Source of the DNA: Serratia sp. H1w | GTDB taxonomy: Bacteria > Pseudomonadota > Gammaproteobacteria > Enterobacterales > Enterobacteriaceae | Direction of reading: 5' to 3' | DNA: 48,195 bases | NCBI RefSeq assembly: GCF_000633355.1 | Contig: NZ_AYMQ01000024.1 | Location: 1-48,195, forward strand | Shown here: in pieces, positions 24,701 through 34,902 of the stretch | Numbering within the stretch: the first letter of the stretch is position 1 | Layout of the letters: each line of letters begins with the position of its first letter | Position numbers and translations under genes: made by a program | The notes under the pieces: model-generated | What the model saw: only the letters and a program-made list of their open reading frames with translations | Database searches by the model: none | Told to the model about the DNA's origin: nothing

Positions 24701-25684
24701 ATGTCGAAAACAACGCAACGTGATCATACCGAGCGCTGGCTGGTGGCACTGTTGGTGCTGGTAGGAGCCGTATTTAGCGTGCTGATCCCGCAGGTCTTCT
24801 GGTCTGCGGCCAATTTCCAGTCTATTGCCGCACAAATCCCCGTCGCGGGGATATTGACGCTGGCCATGGCGATCACCATGCTGACCGGGGGAATAAATTT
24901 ATCTATTATCGCCACGGCGAATGCCAGTGCGCTGGTGATGGCCTGGGTTTGTACCCACCTTGAGCCAACGCTCAGTTCGATGATCTTGATGTTCGCGGCA
25001 GGGGCTGTGGTTGCCCTGGTGGTCGGGATTATCAATGGTGTGCTGATCTCGGTGGTGCGGGTTTCCCCGATCCTGGCGACCCTGGGCATCATGACCTTGC
25101 TCAAAGGCGTGAACGTGTTGATCTCCAAAGGCTCGGCGATATCTAACTTTCCGAACTATGTACTGGCATTGGATCGCAGTTATTTCCTTGGGGTTCCAGT
25201 TCCGCTGTATCTGTTTGCCGCAGTGGCGTTGCTGCTATGGCTGGTGTTAGCCAAAACCCCGCTGGGCCGCCATGTTTACCTGTCTGGCTCCAACGAAAAA
25301 GCCACCTTTTTCTCTGGCATTAACACCCGTCGTACGCTGATTTGGGTCTATGTGATTTCGTCGTTACTGTGCGCTGTCGCGGCGTTGCTGATGATGTCCA
25401 AACTCAATTCGGCCAAAGCCTCTTACGGTGAGTCACTGTTGCTGATCACGATCCTGGCGACGGTATTGGGCGGGGTTAATCCCGATGGCGGGTTTGGCAA
25501 GATTTTCGGTATTGTATTAGCGCTGTTCCTACTGCAAATGCTGGAGAGTGGGCTGAATATCATGGGCGTCAGCAGCTATATCACCATGGCGTTGTGGGGC
25601 GCGCTATTGCTGGCGTTTATTTTTGTTAAAGGTGCCAATATTCCGGCACTACGTTTCTTACGGCAGAACAAGCCGCTGCATTAA
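24701..25684 (+). CDS. Sugar ABC importer permease 2 (BPD_transp_2 family)
   Basis: This 327-residue membrane protein of the same family has LTGGINLSIIATANASALVM, SGSNEKATFFSGINTRRTLI at the ATPase-contact loop, and ILATVLGGVNPDGGFGKIFG near the end. It starts two bases after permease 1 and is the last gene of the operon. Two non-identical permeases with one double ATPase and one binding protein is the Lsr/Rha/Ytf layout. Confidence 0.92.
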   Translation: MSKTTQRDHTERWLVALLVLVGAVFSVLIPQVFWSAANFQSIAAQIPVAGILTLAMAITMLTGGINLSIIATANASALVMAWVCTHLEPTLSSMILMFAAGAVVALVVGIINGVLISVVRVSPILATLGIMTLLKGVNVLISKGSAISNFPNYVLALDRSYFLGVPVPLYLFAAVALLLWLVLAKTPLGRHVYLSGSNEKATFFSGINTRRTLIWVYVISSLLCAVAALLMMSKLNSAKASYGESLLLITILATVLGGVNPDGGFGKIFGIVLALFLLQMLESGLNIMGVSSYITMALWGALLLAFIFVKGANIPALRFLRQNKPLH

Positions 25685-25698
25685 TGGCGCAAACACTG

Positions 25699-25724
25699 GG
25701 AGCAGCCCACTAGCTGGGCGCTCC
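25699..25724. terminator. Hairpin between convergent sugar-ABC and citB genes
   Basis: GGAGC(A)GCCCA pairs with TGGGCGCTCC with one bulged A and a five-base loop. It lies between the two stops, so it can serve both strands. Confidence 0.6.
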
Positions 25725-25727
25725 GAT

Positions 25728-26414
25728 TTACTCATTGCCAGCAGAACGGTAGATCCGCTGTGGTCTGCCCACCTTGCCGTAAATAATCTCCGCCACCAGC
25801 TGACCGTTGGCCGCGAAAAACTCCAGGTAGCGCCGGGCGGTGGTACGGCTCAGTCCGATTTGCTGCGCCACGCTTTCCGCTGTATGGCGTACCTGCGGAT
25901 CCTCGAACAGGGCGCGGATCTTCATCAGCGTAAGTTCATCAATACCGGCGGGCAACGCAGCCTGATCGCCACCGCGGGCGTAGGTGTTGAACATTTCATC
26001 GATGCGGCGCTGGTTGACCCGCGCTTTGTCTTTCAACGCTTCGCGCCGTTGGCTAAAGCGTTGCAGGGTTTGCGCCAGCCGGTCATAGGCCAGAGGTTTG
26101 ATCAGATAATCGAATACGCCATAGCGCAGCGCCTCGGCCACGGTGTCCATATCGCTGGCGGCGGTAATAAACACAATGCCGCCGCCGTAGCCTTGTAGCG
26201 TTAGTTCGCGCAGCAACTCGATACCCTGGCCGTCCGGCAGAAAATTATCCAGCAGGATTAGATCGGGTTTGAAGCGCTCGGTCATCGCGCGTGCCTGTGT
26301 CAGGGTGCCCGCCAACCAAATCTGCCGGCAACCGCCGTTCTGCTTGATGAATTCCGCATGCATTTCTGCCAACGGCGTTTCATCTTCAACAATCAGAATA
26401 TTTAGCCATTCCAT
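25728..26414 (-). CDS. citB: CitB/DpiA-type response regulator
   Basis: The 228-residue protein has a receiver domain with D56 in LILLDNFLPDGQG, acidic residues in IVEDE and Lys in YLIKPL. Its C-terminal CitB-family helix-turn-helix is ESVAQQIGLSRTTARRYLEF. In E. coli and Klebsiella the partner CitA senses citrate and phosphorylates CitB, which then turns on citrate fermentation genes. Here the gene is divergent from citC and is followed by an unrelated convergent operon; no citA is present on either side. The kinase must be encoded elsewhere or be lost. Confidence 0.9.
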   Translation of the reverse strand: MEWLNILIVEDETPLAEMHAEFIKQNGGCRQIWLAGTLTQARAMTERFKPDLILLDNFLPDGQGIELLRELTLQGYGGGIVFITAASDMDTVAEALRYGVFDYLIKPLAYDRLAQTLQRFSQRREALKDKARVNQRRIDEMFNTYARGGDQAALPAGIDELTLMKIRALFEDPQVRHTAESVAQQIGLSRTTARRYLEFFAANGQLVAEIIYGKVGRPQRIYRSAGNE

Positions 26415-26737
26415 GTTAATTTCCCGTTGCTTAATTACGTTGCTAATTAAATGTAACCGAGATGATTATTTTATTAAACACTATGTCGGCAATAAAAACT
26501 ATAAAAATAATTAAGTAAATAAAAACCATTAAACAACTTATTTACTGCGGGTAGATTGTGAAATAGGTCAATAATCAGGGGATTATTTGAGTTTAACATG
26601 GCGCCATTAAATACCCCATTGGCGTTATAGACCCATTCAACTTAATGGTTTTTAAGGTTTTTATTGCGTCTTAATGTTAACCCTAATGGGATTTTGTATT
26701 TCAAATGTTATTGATAAGTTATTTTAGAGAGACTGAC
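26415..26737. promoter_or_regulatory. Divergent citB/citC control region
   Basis: This is a 323-bp AT-rich region. CCATTAA occurs at 26526-26532 and 26604-26610, its complement TTAATGG at 26642-26648, and a close form (CTTAATG) at 26670-26676. They are candidate CitB sites by location only. I could not define promoter boxes with certainty. Confidence 0.4.
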
Positions 26738-27811
26738 ATGTTGGGCGATACCGTATTTAATCGGGTGAAAAGATCGGATCATAAAAATATAGCGGCTATT
26801 AACGCTTTTTTGCGTAGTAACGATCTGAATATTGATACCACGGTCGAAGTTTTTATCACCGTGACCCAGGGCGAACAATTGGTTGCCTGTGGAGGTATCG
26901 CCGAAAATATTATCAAATGCGTCGCCATCAGCCCGCAAATGCGCGGTGAAGGCTTGGCATTGTCACTGGCGACCGAACTGGTGAATCTGGCCTATGAACG
27001 CCATCACACCCAGCTGTTTATCTACACCAAAGTGCAGAATGAGGCGCTGTTCCGCCAGTGTGGTTTTTACCCGATTGCCAGCGTGCCGGGCATCGTGGTG
27101 CTGATGGAAAACAGCCCGTGCCGCCTGAAGCGGTACGCCGCGCAACTGGCTGGTCAGCGCCAGCCGGGCAAGATCATTGGCAGCATCGTGATGAATGCCA
27201 ACCCCTTTACCCGTGGCCACCAATATCTGGTACGGGAAGCCGCCGCCCGCTGCGACTGGCTGCATCTGTTCCTGGTGAAGGAAAATACCTCACGTTTCCC
27301 GTATGAAGATCGTCGCGATCTGGTACTGAAGGGCACCGAGGGGATCACCAATCTGACGGTGCATGAGGGGTCGCAATACGTGATCTCCCGCGCCACCTTC
27401 CCTTGCTACTTCATTAAAGAGCAGGGGATTGCCGACGACTGTTACACCGAAATCGATCTGAAAATCTTCCGCCAATATTTGGCGCCTGCGTTGGGCATCA
27501 CGCATCGATTTGTCGGCAATGAACCGTTCTGCGCCGTAACGGCAAAATACAACCGCGACATGCGTTACTGGCTGGAAACCCCAGCGCTGCCGAGCCCACC
27601 GATCGATCTGGTGGAGATTGAGCGTTTGCAGTACCAGGGCACGGCGATCTCGGCCTCCTGGGTACGCAAGCTGCTGGCCGCAGGAGACTTCCACGCCGCC
27701 GCTCCGTTGGTGCCGAAAGACACGCTTTATTACCTGCAAGATATACAGGCAAAGCGCCGGGCCAAGCCAGTACAGCAAGAATTTGAGTCCGCACAATCAG
27801 GTGAACAATGA
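26738..27811 (+). CDS. citC: [Citrate (pro-3S)-lyase] ligase CitC
   Basis: The 357-residue protein from ATG 26738 starts [20 protein letters not shown], aligning with E. coli CitC from its first residue. An N-terminal GNAT-like region ([23 protein letters not shown]) is followed by a nucleotidyltransferase part with [20 protein letters not shown], containing the HxGH-like motif. It acetylates the prosthetic group of citrate lyase using ATP and acetate, activating the complex. A frame extension to 26705 exists but lacks homology. It overlaps citD by four bases (ATGA) and heads the citCDEFXGT operon. Confidence 0.96.
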   Translation: MLGDTVFNRVKRSDHKNIAAINAFLRSNDLNIDTTVEVFITVTQGEQLVACGGIAENIIKCVAISPQMRGEGLALSLATELVNLAYERHHTQLFIYTKVQNEALFRQCGFYPIASVPGIVVLMENSPCRLKRYAAQLAGQRQPGKIIGSIVMNANPFTRGHQYLVREAAARCDWLHLFLVKENTSRFPYEDRRDLVLKGTEGITNLTVHEGSQYVISRATFPCYFIKEQGIADDCYTEIDLKIFRQYLAPALGITHRFVGNEPFCAVTAKYNRDMRYWLETPALPSPPIDLVEIERLQYQGTAISASWVRKLLAAGDFHAAAPLVPKDTLYYLQDIQAKRRAKPVQQEFESAQSGEQ

Positions 27812-28116
27812 AAATAATCCGAGAAGCAATGGCCGGCACGCTGGAATCCAGCGATGTCATGGTCCGTATCGCGCCAGCAGAAGGCCCGGAGCACGATCTG
27901 CTGATTGCCAGCAGCGTGGAAAAGCAGTTTGGCGATGCCATCCGCCACACCCTGTTGCAGGTGTTACAGCACTACAACGTGCCGCCGGTGCAGGTGATTG
28001 TCGACGATAAAGGCGCATTGGACTGTGTGCTGCGTGCCCGGCTGGAAACCGCATTGATGCGTGCCAGCGAAACCGCCGCACTGCCATGGGAGGAACGTTG
28101 TGAAAACGCTGAATAA
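27808..28116 (+). CDS. citD: Citrate lyase acyl carrier protein (gamma subunit) CitD
   Basis: The 102-residue protein has [20 protein letters not shown] near the N-terminus, where Ser14 carries the triphosphoribosyl-dephospho-CoA arm, and [20 protein letters not shown] in the body, as in E. coli CitD (98 residues). It carries the acetyl/citryl thioester between CitF and CitE. Start and stop overlap the flanking genes, indicating coupled translation. Confidence 0.96.
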   Translation: MKIIREAMAGTLESSDVMVRIAPAEGPEHDLLIASSVEKQFGDAIRHTLLQVLQHYNVPPVQVIVDDKGALDCVLRARLETALMRASETAALPWEERCENAE

Positions 28117-29017
28117 ACACCGCATGCGCCGCAGCATGCTATTCGTGCCGGGGGCTAATGCCGCCATGGTCAGCAACGCCTTTATCTATCAGGCCGATGC
28201 GCTGATGTTCGATCTGGAAGACTCGGTGATCCTGCGTGAGAAAGACGCGGCTCGTCGCCTGGTGTATCACGCGTTGCAACATCCTTTGTATCAGGAAGTG
28301 GAAACCATCGTGCGCGTCAATGCGCTGGATTCGGCCTATGGTCTGGCGGATCTGCAAGCGGTAGTGCGTGGCGGCGCGGATATCGTCCGTCTGCCAAAAA
28401 CCGATACTGCGCAGGACGTGGTGGATATGGAGCGTGAAATCGCCGCCATCGAACGTGCCTGTGGTCGCCCGGTCGGCAGCACTGGCCTGCTGGCAGCGAT
28501 CGAGTCTGCGCAGGGCATCACCAACGCGGTGGCGATTGCGCAGGCTTCCCCAAGATTGATCGGGATTGCGCTGGGTGCTGAAGACTATGTGCGCAACCTG
28601 CGTACCGAACGCTCGCCGGAAGGCATCGAACTGCTGTTTGCCCGTTGCTCACTGTTGCAGGCGGCTCGTGCCGCCGGGATCCAGGCGTTCGATACCGTCT
28701 ATTCCGACGCCAACAACGAAGCCGGTTTCCTACAGGAAGCAGCGCTGATCAAACAGCTGGGCTTTGACGGCAAATCCCTGATTAACCCACGCCAGATCGA
28801 ACTGCTGCACAACCTGTATGCCCCAACCGCCAAAGAAGTGGCGCATGCCCAACGGGTGGTAGATGCAGCAGAAGCAGCGGAAAAAGAAGGGCGCGGCGTA
28901 GTCTCGCTGAACGGCAAGATGGTGGATAGCCCGGTGATTGAACGGGCCCGCCTGGTACTGCAACGCGCAGCGCTTTCCGGCGTGCGTGAAGAACCGAACC
29001 ACAGCGAGGAAGCATGA
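28100..29017 (+). CDS. citE: Citrate lyase beta subunit (citryl-ACP lyase) CitE
   Basis: The chosen start is GTG 28100, with GGAGG eight bases upstream, inside the end of citD; this gives 305 residues. Blocks typical of CitE are [35 protein letters not shown], a Mg-binding [32 protein letters not shown] and [20 protein letters not shown]. It cleaves citryl-ACP to oxaloacetate and acetyl-ACP. The frame is open further upstream to 28061, but that part has no homology. Confidence 0.95.
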   Translation: MKTLNKHRMRRSMLFVPGANAAMVSNAFIYQADALMFDLEDSVILREKDAARRLVYHALQHPLYQEVETIVRVNALDSAYGLADLQAVVRGGADIVRLPKTDTAQDVVDMEREIAAIERACGRPVGSTGLLAAIESAQGITNAVAIAQASPRLIGIALGAEDYVRNLRTERSPEGIELLFARCSLLQAARAAGIQAFDTVYSDANNEAGFLQEAALIKQLGFDGKSLINPRQIELLHNLYAPTAKEVAHAQRVVDAAEAAEKEGRGVVSLNGKMVDSPVIERARLVLQRAALSGVREEPNHSEEA

Positions 29018-30522
29018 TGAAACGCCAACAACGCCTGATGACCTTGAACAATCACGCCGAGATGCGGCTTTATCAGGAAGCCTCCAAGGCCAACCTGCAA
29101 GCGCGCAAACCGCGCGACCTCAAACGCTGTGAGTCGCTGGAAGTGGCGATCCGCCGCAGTGGTTTGCAGGATGGCATGACCATCTCTTTCCATCACGCCT
29201 TCCGTGGTGGCGATCTGGCACTTAACCAGGTGATGGAGGTGCTGGCGAAGATGGGGTTCCGCAACCTGACGCTGGCTTCCAGTTCATTAACCGATTGCCA
29301 TGCGCCGCTGGTCGGCCATATCCGCAACGGGGTGGTGAGCCGTATTTACACCTCCGGCCTGCGTGGGCCGTTGGCCGATGCCATTTCTCGCGGCCTGCTG
29401 AAAGAGCCGGTGCAGGTTCACTCGCACGGTGGCCGCGTCAACCTGGTTGAGTCGGGTGAATTGCAGATCGATGTTGCCTTCCTCGGGGTGCCGACCTGCG
29501 ATGAATTCGGCAACGCCAATGGTTACACCGGCGATGCCTGTTGTGGTTCGCTGGGTTACGCCAAAGTGGACGCCGCGGCGGCCCGTAGTGTGGTGCTGCT
29601 GACCGAAGCGATCGTGCCTTATCCGCATCATCCTGCCAGCCTGGCTCAGGATCAGGTCGATCTGATCGTGCAGTTGGAACGAGTAGGGGATGCCGACAAG
29701 ATCGGGGCCGATGCTACGCGAATGACCTCCAACCCACGCGAGTTGCTGATTGCCCGCCGGGCTGCCGAGGTGATCGTCGATTCCGGTTACTTTACCGAAG
29801 GATTCTCCTTACAGACCGGTACTGGCGGCGCTTCGCTGGCGGTAACCCGTTTCCTGGAAGACAAAATGCGTGCCCGTGGTGTCCGTGCCGGTTTTGCATT
29901 GGGCGGCATCACCTCCACTATGGTGGATCTGCATGAGAAAGGCCTGATCGGCAAACTGCTGGACGTGCAGAGTTTCGACCGTGCGGCAGCCATGTCACTG
30001 GCTCGTAACCCAAATCATATCGAGATCAGCGCCAATCAGTACGCCAACTTCAGCTCCAAAGGCGCGTCGGTTGACCGCCTGGACGTGGTGGTACTGAGCG
30101 CACTGGAAATCGACACCGGCTTTAACGTCAACGTGCTGACCGGCTCCGACGGGGTGATCCGTGGCGCTTCTGGCGGCCACTGCGATACCGCTGCTGCGGC
30201 ACGGCTGGCAATTATCGTTGCGCCGTTGGTGCGTGGCCGTATCCCTACGTTGGTTGAGCAGGTCACCACCTGTGTTACGCCGGGCTCCAGCATCGACATT
30301 CTGGTGACCGACCACGGTATTGCCGTTAACCCGGCCCGCCCAGAGCTGGCGCAGCGCTTACGTGATGCCGGATTACAGGTCGTGACTATCGAATGGCTGC
30401 GCGAACGCGCACTGGTACTGACCGGTGAGCCGAAACCGATCGCCTTTACCGACAACGTGGTGGCCGTAGTGCGCTATCGCGACGGTTCAGTGATCGACGT
30501 TGTGCATCAAGTAGCGGAGTAA
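29014..30522 (+). CDS. citF: Citrate lyase alpha subunit (citrate:acetyl-ACP transferase) CitF
   Basis: The 502-residue protein is nearly colinear with E. coli CitF (510). Seen blocks include [52 protein letters not shown] and [20 protein letters not shown]. It moves citrate onto the acyl carrier protein, releasing acetate. It overlaps citE by four bases (ATGA); a second ATG follows at once. Confidence 0.97.
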   Translation: MMKRQQRLMTLNNHAEMRLYQEASKANLQARKPRDLKRCESLEVAIRRSGLQDGMTISFHHAFRGGDLALNQVMEVLAKMGFRNLTLASSSLTDCHAPLVGHIRNGVVSRIYTSGLRGPLADAISRGLLKEPVQVHSHGGRVNLVESGELQIDVAFLGVPTCDEFGNANGYTGDACCGSLGYAKVDAAAARSVVLLTEAIVPYPHHPASLAQDQVDLIVQLERVGDADKIGADATRMTSNPRELLIARRAAEVIVDSGYFTEGFSLQTGTGGASLAVTRFLEDKMRARGVRAGFALGGITSTMVDLHEKGLIGKLLDVQSFDRAAAMSLARNPNHIEISANQYANFSSKGASVDRLDVVVLSALEIDTGFNVNVLTGSDGVIRGASGGHCDTAAAARLAIIVAPLVRGRIPTLVEQVTTCVTPGSSIDILVTDHGIAVNPARPELAQRLRDAGLQVVTIEWLRERALVLTGEPKPIAFTDNVVAVVRYRDGSVIDVVHQVAE

Positions 30523-30526
30523 CCTC

Positions 30527-31075
30527 ATGGCTTACATCTCCCCCGAATTGGCCACCAGCCATGCCGTAAGTTTGCCCGAACTGCTTTCCAGCCGTGAATG
30601 CCGGCAGGCAAGGCAACAGGCGTGGCTGGCGCGCCATCCTTCTGCCACGTTGGTGGTACTCACGCTGGTGGTGCCGGGGGCGGTGAAAGACAGCCCCATG
30701 ACGCGGCGCGTGTTCAACCTGGGCAGGCAGGCTTTGCAACAGATGTATCGCCAGCAAGGTTGGCTGTGTTTGCAGCAGAAGACTCTGGCGCTTGCCACCG
30801 GCTGCGAGGGTTATCTGGCGCTGCAAGCCGATGCCCGTGCAGTGAAAGAGGCGACTATTCAGTTGGAAATCCAGCAACCGATTGGTCGCCTGTGGGATAT
30901 CGATGTGTTGACCCCACAAGGGCAGATCCTGTCGCGGCGCGATCTTGGCCTGCCTGAGCGTCACTGTCTGCTGTGCGATCAGCCAGCCAAAATCTGCGCC
31001 CGTCAGCAAAGCCACAGCACCGAGCAACTGCTCAATGCCATGGAAAGGATGCTCGATGATGCCATTCCAGCCTGA
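30527..31075 (+). CDS. citX: Apo-citrate lyase phosphoribosyl-dephospho-CoA transferase CitX
   Basis: The 182-residue protein (E. coli CitX has 183) has [20 protein letters not shown] near the start, [12 protein letters not shown] in the middle and [20 protein letters not shown] followed by [20 protein letters not shown], the Cys-containing family block. It attaches the prosthetic group to Ser14 of CitD. It starts four bases after citF and overlaps citG by 20 bases. Confidence 0.94.
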   Translation: MAYISPELATSHAVSLPELLSSRECRQARQQAWLARHPSATLVVLTLVVPGAVKDSPMTRRVFNLGRQALQQMYRQQGWLCLQQKTLALATGCEGYLALQADARAVKEATIQLEIQQPIGRLWDIDVLTPQGQILSRRDLGLPERHCLLCDQPAKICARQQSHSTEQLLNAMERMLDDAIPA

Positions 31076-31937
31076 TTGGCAGCCAGCGATTGCCGCCCCT
31101 TCAAGCGGCCAGCGCTTTGCCCGCGATGCCTATCGAGCGTTGTTGGTAGAGGTCAATCTGACCCCTAAACCGGGGTTGGTCGATCGTCATAACAACGGCG
31201 CACATCGCGACATGAACCCGGGTCATTTCTACCGCAGCTCGCGGGCGATTGGCCGGTGGCTGCCCTATTTTATCCGCCAGGGCAGGATTGATGCCGCTTT
31301 ACCCGCAGAGCAGCAGCTTGCACGTCTGCGTCCAGTGGGGATGGCCTGCGAGGAACAGATGTTTCGCGCCACCGGCGGCATCAACACCCATAAAGGCAGC
31401 GTGTTTTCATTGGGATTGCTGTGCTGTGCCCTTGGGCGTCTACAACAGCAACAACGGCAGATCGATGCCGAAAGCCTGTGTCGCGAAGTGGCCCAGATGT
31501 GTCGTGGGCTGGTCCGCCGGGAACTGCAACGCAACAACGCGGGCCAGACAGCCGGGCAACGGCTGTTTACCGAGTTTGGCCTGAGTGGTGCCCGTGGTGA
31601 GGCCGAGTCTGGTTTTAAGCTGGTGATCGACGGTGCATTACCGCTCTATCGCCAAAGGATCGCCGAAGGTGGTGGCGAACAGGTCGCGCTGATGGACAGC
31701 CTGTTGTGGCTGATGGCGCATAACGATGATACCAACGTCGCCTCGCGAGGCGGCATCAAAGGGCTGCGCTGGTTACAACACTATGCCAGCCAGCTATTGG
31801 CACAGGGAGGGGCTGGTGCGGAGCAAGGACTTGTACGTTTGCGTCAGTTCGACGTTGCGTGCATCGCCCGCAATCTCAGCCCCGGCGGTAGTGCCGATTT
31901 ATTGATAGTCACCTGGCTACTGGCGCAGTTGCCGTAG
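31056..31937 (+). CDS. citG: Triphosphoribosyl-dephospho-CoA synthase CitG
   Basis: From ATG 31056 (GAAAGGA seven bases before it) this gives 293 residues; E. coli CitG has 292. Typical blocks are [57 protein letters not shown] and [20 protein letters not shown]. It makes the citrate lyase prosthetic-group precursor from ATP and dephospho-CoA. The frame is open to 30945 inside citX, but that part is not homologous. Confidence 0.94.
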   Translation: MMPFQPDWQPAIAAPSSGQRFARDAYRALLVEVNLTPKPGLVDRHNNGAHRDMNPGHFYRSSRAIGRWLPYFIRQGRIDAALPAEQQLARLRPVGMACEEQMFRATGGINTHKGSVFSLGLLCCALGRLQQQQRQIDAESLCREVAQMCRGLVRRELQRNNAGQTAGQRLFTEFGLSGARGEAESGFKLVIDGALPLYRQRIAEGGGEQVALMDSLLWLMAHNDDTNVASRGGIKGLRWLQHYASQLLAQGGAGAEQGLVRLRQFDVACIARNLSPGGSADLLIVTWLLAQLP

Positions 31938-31980
31938 ACGGGGGCATAAAAAAATAACGAAGCCTTCAGGAGAAGTGTCC

Positions 31981-33444
31981 ATGTCCGAAACCAAAGAGAA
32001 AATCTGGAAAGCGATCGCCCCGTTGGTGGTGCTTGCCGTCCTGTTAATGATACCCACGCCGGAGGGCATGCCACCGCAAGCCTGGCGTTACTTTGCCATC
32101 TTTGTCGCGATGATTGTCGGCATGATCCTGGAGCCGATCCCGGCGACGGCGATCAGCTTTATTGCCGTGACCGTCAGCGTGCTCAGTTCCAACTGGGTGC
32201 TGTTTGGTGCCGAAGAGCTGGCTAACCCAAGTTTTAAAGCCGGTAAAGAGGCGCTCAAGTGGGGGCTGGCCGGGTTCTCAAGTACCACCGTCTGGCTGGT
32301 ATTTGGTGCCTTCATCTTCGCGCTGGGCTATGAAGCCACCGGGTTAGGGCGGCGCATCGCGCTGTTCCTGGTGAAGTTCATGGGCAAACGTACTCTGACG
32401 CTGGGCTATGCGGTGGTGATCATCGATATCCTGTTAGCGCCGTTTACCCCGTCCAACACTGCGCGTACCGGGGGGACCGTGTTCCCGGTGGTGAAAAACC
32501 TGCCGCCGTTGTTTGACTCCTTCCCGAACGATCCTTCCTCACGCCGCATCGGGGGTTATCTGATGTGGATGATGGTGGTGGGTACCAGCATCAGCTCCTC
32601 CATGTTTGTAACTGGCGCTGCACCTAACGTGTTGGGTATCGAGTTCGTCAACAAGATTGCCGGGATCAATATCACCTGGATGCAATGGTTCCTGGCCTTC
32701 CTGCCGGTTGGGCTGCTGCTGCTGATCGTTGCGCCGTTGACCTCCTACTACCTGTATAAGCCAGGCGTTACGCACAGCAACGAAGTGGCTGGCTGGGCCA
32801 ATACGGCACTGGGCGAAATGGGTAAACTGACCCGCAAAGAATATACCCTGATCGGCTTGGTGTTACTCAGCCTGTGCCTGTGGGTGTTCGGGGGTAAAAT
32901 ACTGGATGCCACGACGGTCTGTTTGCTGGCGGTATCACTGATGCTGGCTCTGCATGTGGTCAGTTGGAAAGACATCACCAAATACTCCAGCGCCTGGAAT
33001 ACCCTGGTTAACCTGGCAACCTTGGTGGTCATGGCCAGCGGCCTGAGCCGCTCCGGCTTTATCGATTGGTTCGCCACCACCATGAGCACCCATCTGGACG
33101 GTTTCTCACCGAAGATGACGGTCGTGCTGCTGGTGCTGGTGTTCTATTATGCCCACTATCTGTTTGCCAGCCTGTCGGCACACACCGCGACTATGCTGCC
33201 GATGATCCTGGCTGTGGGTAAAGGCTTGCCGGGCGTACCGATGGAGCACCTTTCCATCCTGCTGGTGTTATCTATCGGTATCATGGGGGTATTGACCCCG
33301 TATGCGACCGGCCCTGGGGTAATCATCTACGGCTGCGGCTATGTGAAGTCGAAAGATTACTGGCGTCTTGGCGGTATCCTCGGTGTGGTCTACATCGCGG
33401 CGTTGCTGTTGATCGGCTGGCCAATTCTGAGCCTGTGGTACTGA
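31981..33444 (+). CDS. citT: Citrate:succinate antiporter CitT (DASS family)
   Basis: From ATG 31981, with AGGAG eight bases upstream, the protein has 487 residues, exactly the length of E. coli CitT; a GTG two codons earlier has worse spacing. About 12 helices are visible, with the DASS motifs APFTPSNTARTGGTVFPVV and SISSSMFVTGAAPNV and the late LTPYATGPGVIIYGCGYV. It brings in citrate in exchange for succinate, the end product of oxaloacetate reduction in anaerobic citrate fermentation, so it completes the cit operon functionally. It is preceded by 43 bases without a terminator. Confidence 0.95.
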   Translation: MSETKEKIWKAIAPLVVLAVLLMIPTPEGMPPQAWRYFAIFVAMIVGMILEPIPATAISFIAVTVSVLSSNWVLFGAEELANPSFKAGKEALKWGLAGFSSTTVWLVFGAFIFALGYEATGLGRRIALFLVKFMGKRTLTLGYAVVIIDILLAPFTPSNTARTGGTVFPVVKNLPPLFDSFPNDPSSRRIGGYLMWMMVVGTSISSSMFVTGAAPNVLGIEFVNKIAGINITWMQWFLAFLPVGLLLLIVAPLTSYYLYKPGVTHSNEVAGWANTALGEMGKLTRKEYTLIGLVLLSLCLWVFGGKILDATTVCLLAVSLMLALHVVSWKDITKYSSAWNTLVNLATLVVMASGLSRSGFIDWFATTMSTHLDGFSPKMTVVLLVLVFYYAHYLFASLSAHTATMLPMILAVGKGLPGVPMEHLSILLVLSIGIMGVLTPYATGPGVIIYGCGYVKSKDYWRLGGILGVVYIAALLLIGWPILSLWY

Positions 33445-33451
33445 GTTAACC

Positions 33452-33475
33452 AGCGGCCACCCTAGGGTGGCCGCT
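33452..33475. terminator. Perfect 24-bp palindrome after citT
   Basis: AGCGGCCACCCT is followed directly by its exact complement, eight bases after the citT stop. GTTGC follows instead of a T-run, so it acts as a strong stem-loop, probably a terminator or mRNA stabiliser. Confidence 0.65.
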
Positions 33476-33587
33476 GTTGCAATCCCTTCCCCCGTGACAC
33501 CCATCACACAATTTCCTGTAAAACGCCGTCATTATACAAATCCAACGTTAACCTATTCAAAATAATCATATTTAGGGACCTCTGCGG

Positions 33588-34819
33588 ATGAGAAAAAAAA
33601 CGTTATTACTTTGCTTGCCTTTGCTGTTCAGCGGCACTGCCTTTGCTGAAAACGACGGTTATCAACTGGAACAGGTGCTGGTGATGAGCCGCCACAACCT
33701 GCGGGCCCCACTGGCAAACAACGGCAGCGTGCTGGCCCAGTCCACGCCGAAAGCCTGGCCGCAGTGGGATACGCCAGGTGGCTTGCTGACCACCAAGGGC
33801 GGCGTGCTGGAAGTGTATATGGGCCACTATTTCAATGCGTGGCTCAAGCAGGCCGGTATTTTGCCGCAGGAAGGCTGCCCAGCGGGGGACAGCGTTTATG
33901 TGTATGCCAACAGCCTGCAACGCACGGTCGCCACCGCGCAGTTCTTCACCAACGGCGCATTCCCTGGCTGTGATATCAGCGTGCATCATCAGGAGAAAAT
34001 GGGGGAGATGGATCCCACCTTTAACCCGATTATCACCGACACCAGCGAAACCTTTAACCAGCAGGCGCTGAGCGCCATGAATGCCGAGCTGGCGTCGTTG
34101 AAACTGGATGCCTCCTACAAACAGCTTGAGCAGATCATCGACTACAAAGACTCTCCTGCCTGCAAGATCGACAAGCAATGCAATCTGGCTGCCGAACCGA
34201 GCAAGATGAGCGCGGTTCCGGGGAAAGAGCCGGGCGTTTCTGGCCCGCTGAAGGTGGGTAACTCGCTGGTGGATGCCTTTATGTTGCAGTATTACGAAGG
34301 TTTCCCGATGAAAGACGTGGCCTGGGGCAAGATCGTCACGCCGCACCAGTGGCAACAGTTGGCCAAACTGAAAGATGGCTATCAGGATTCGCTGTTCACC
34401 TCGTCGGTTGTCGCCCAGAACGTGGCCAAGCCGCTGCTGACTTACATCAACTCGGGGTGATTAGCGAGCGCAAGCCGGATTCGCCGAAGCTGACCGTGCT
34501 GGTCGGGCATGATTCCAATATTGCCTCGCTGCTGTCGGCGATGAAGTTCAAGCCGTATCAATTGCCGAAGCAATACGAGAAAACCCCGATTGGCGGCAAA
34601 CTGGTGTTCCAGCGCTGGCATGACGGTAAGGCCGATCGTGAGCTGCTGAAGATTGAGTATGTCTACCAATCGACCGAGCAGTTGCGTAATGCCGAACCAT
34701 TGACGCTGAACAACCCACCGCAGCGTGTCACTATGGCGCTGGAAGGCTGTCCGGTAGATAAGGACGGCTTCTGTGCCTGGAGCGACTTCGAAAAAACCAT
34801 GAAGGACGTCCTGCAATAA
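33588..34819 (+). pseudogene. agp: Glucose-1-phosphatase Agp, interrupted by a single-base frameshift
   Basis: Two frames together encode one histidine acid phosphatase of about 410 residues (E. coli Agp 413). The first (33588-34460) has a signal peptide ending TAFA-ENDG, the catalytic motif [11 protein letters not shown] and runs to [11 protein letters not shown] before TGA. The other frame continues at once with [20 protein letters not shown], which holds the HD proton-donor motif, and ends with [20 protein letters not shown]. One missing G in the run at 34456-34459 explains the break. The truncated product lacks the catalytic HD, so as written it is inactive. It acts in the periplasm to release glucose from glucose-1-phosphate. 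It may be a real mutation or a sequencing error. Confidence 0.88.
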
Positions 34820-34902
34820 CTGTGCTGCCGGGGCGAACCGTTTCGCCCCGGCCAACTGCGCGGTATATACTGTCTCAACGGACCCCTTATCACGGATGAA
34901 AC

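Noticed and set aside
26705..26737. Upstream extension of citC
   Set aside because: E. coli CitC aligns from the ATG at 26738 and the extension has no support.
30446..31027. Open frame on the minus strand opposite citX
   Set aside because: citX has full-length homology on the other strand; the antisense product has no recognisable feature.
33606..34355. Long open frame (249 codons) on the minus strand opposite agp
   Set aside because: It lies fully antisense to a recognisable phosphatase gene, has no familiar motif, and its openness follows from GC-rich codon use.
34456..34459. Phase-variable G tract in agp
   Set aside because: Four Gs are too few for slipped-strand switching; a fixed mutation or sequence error is more likely.
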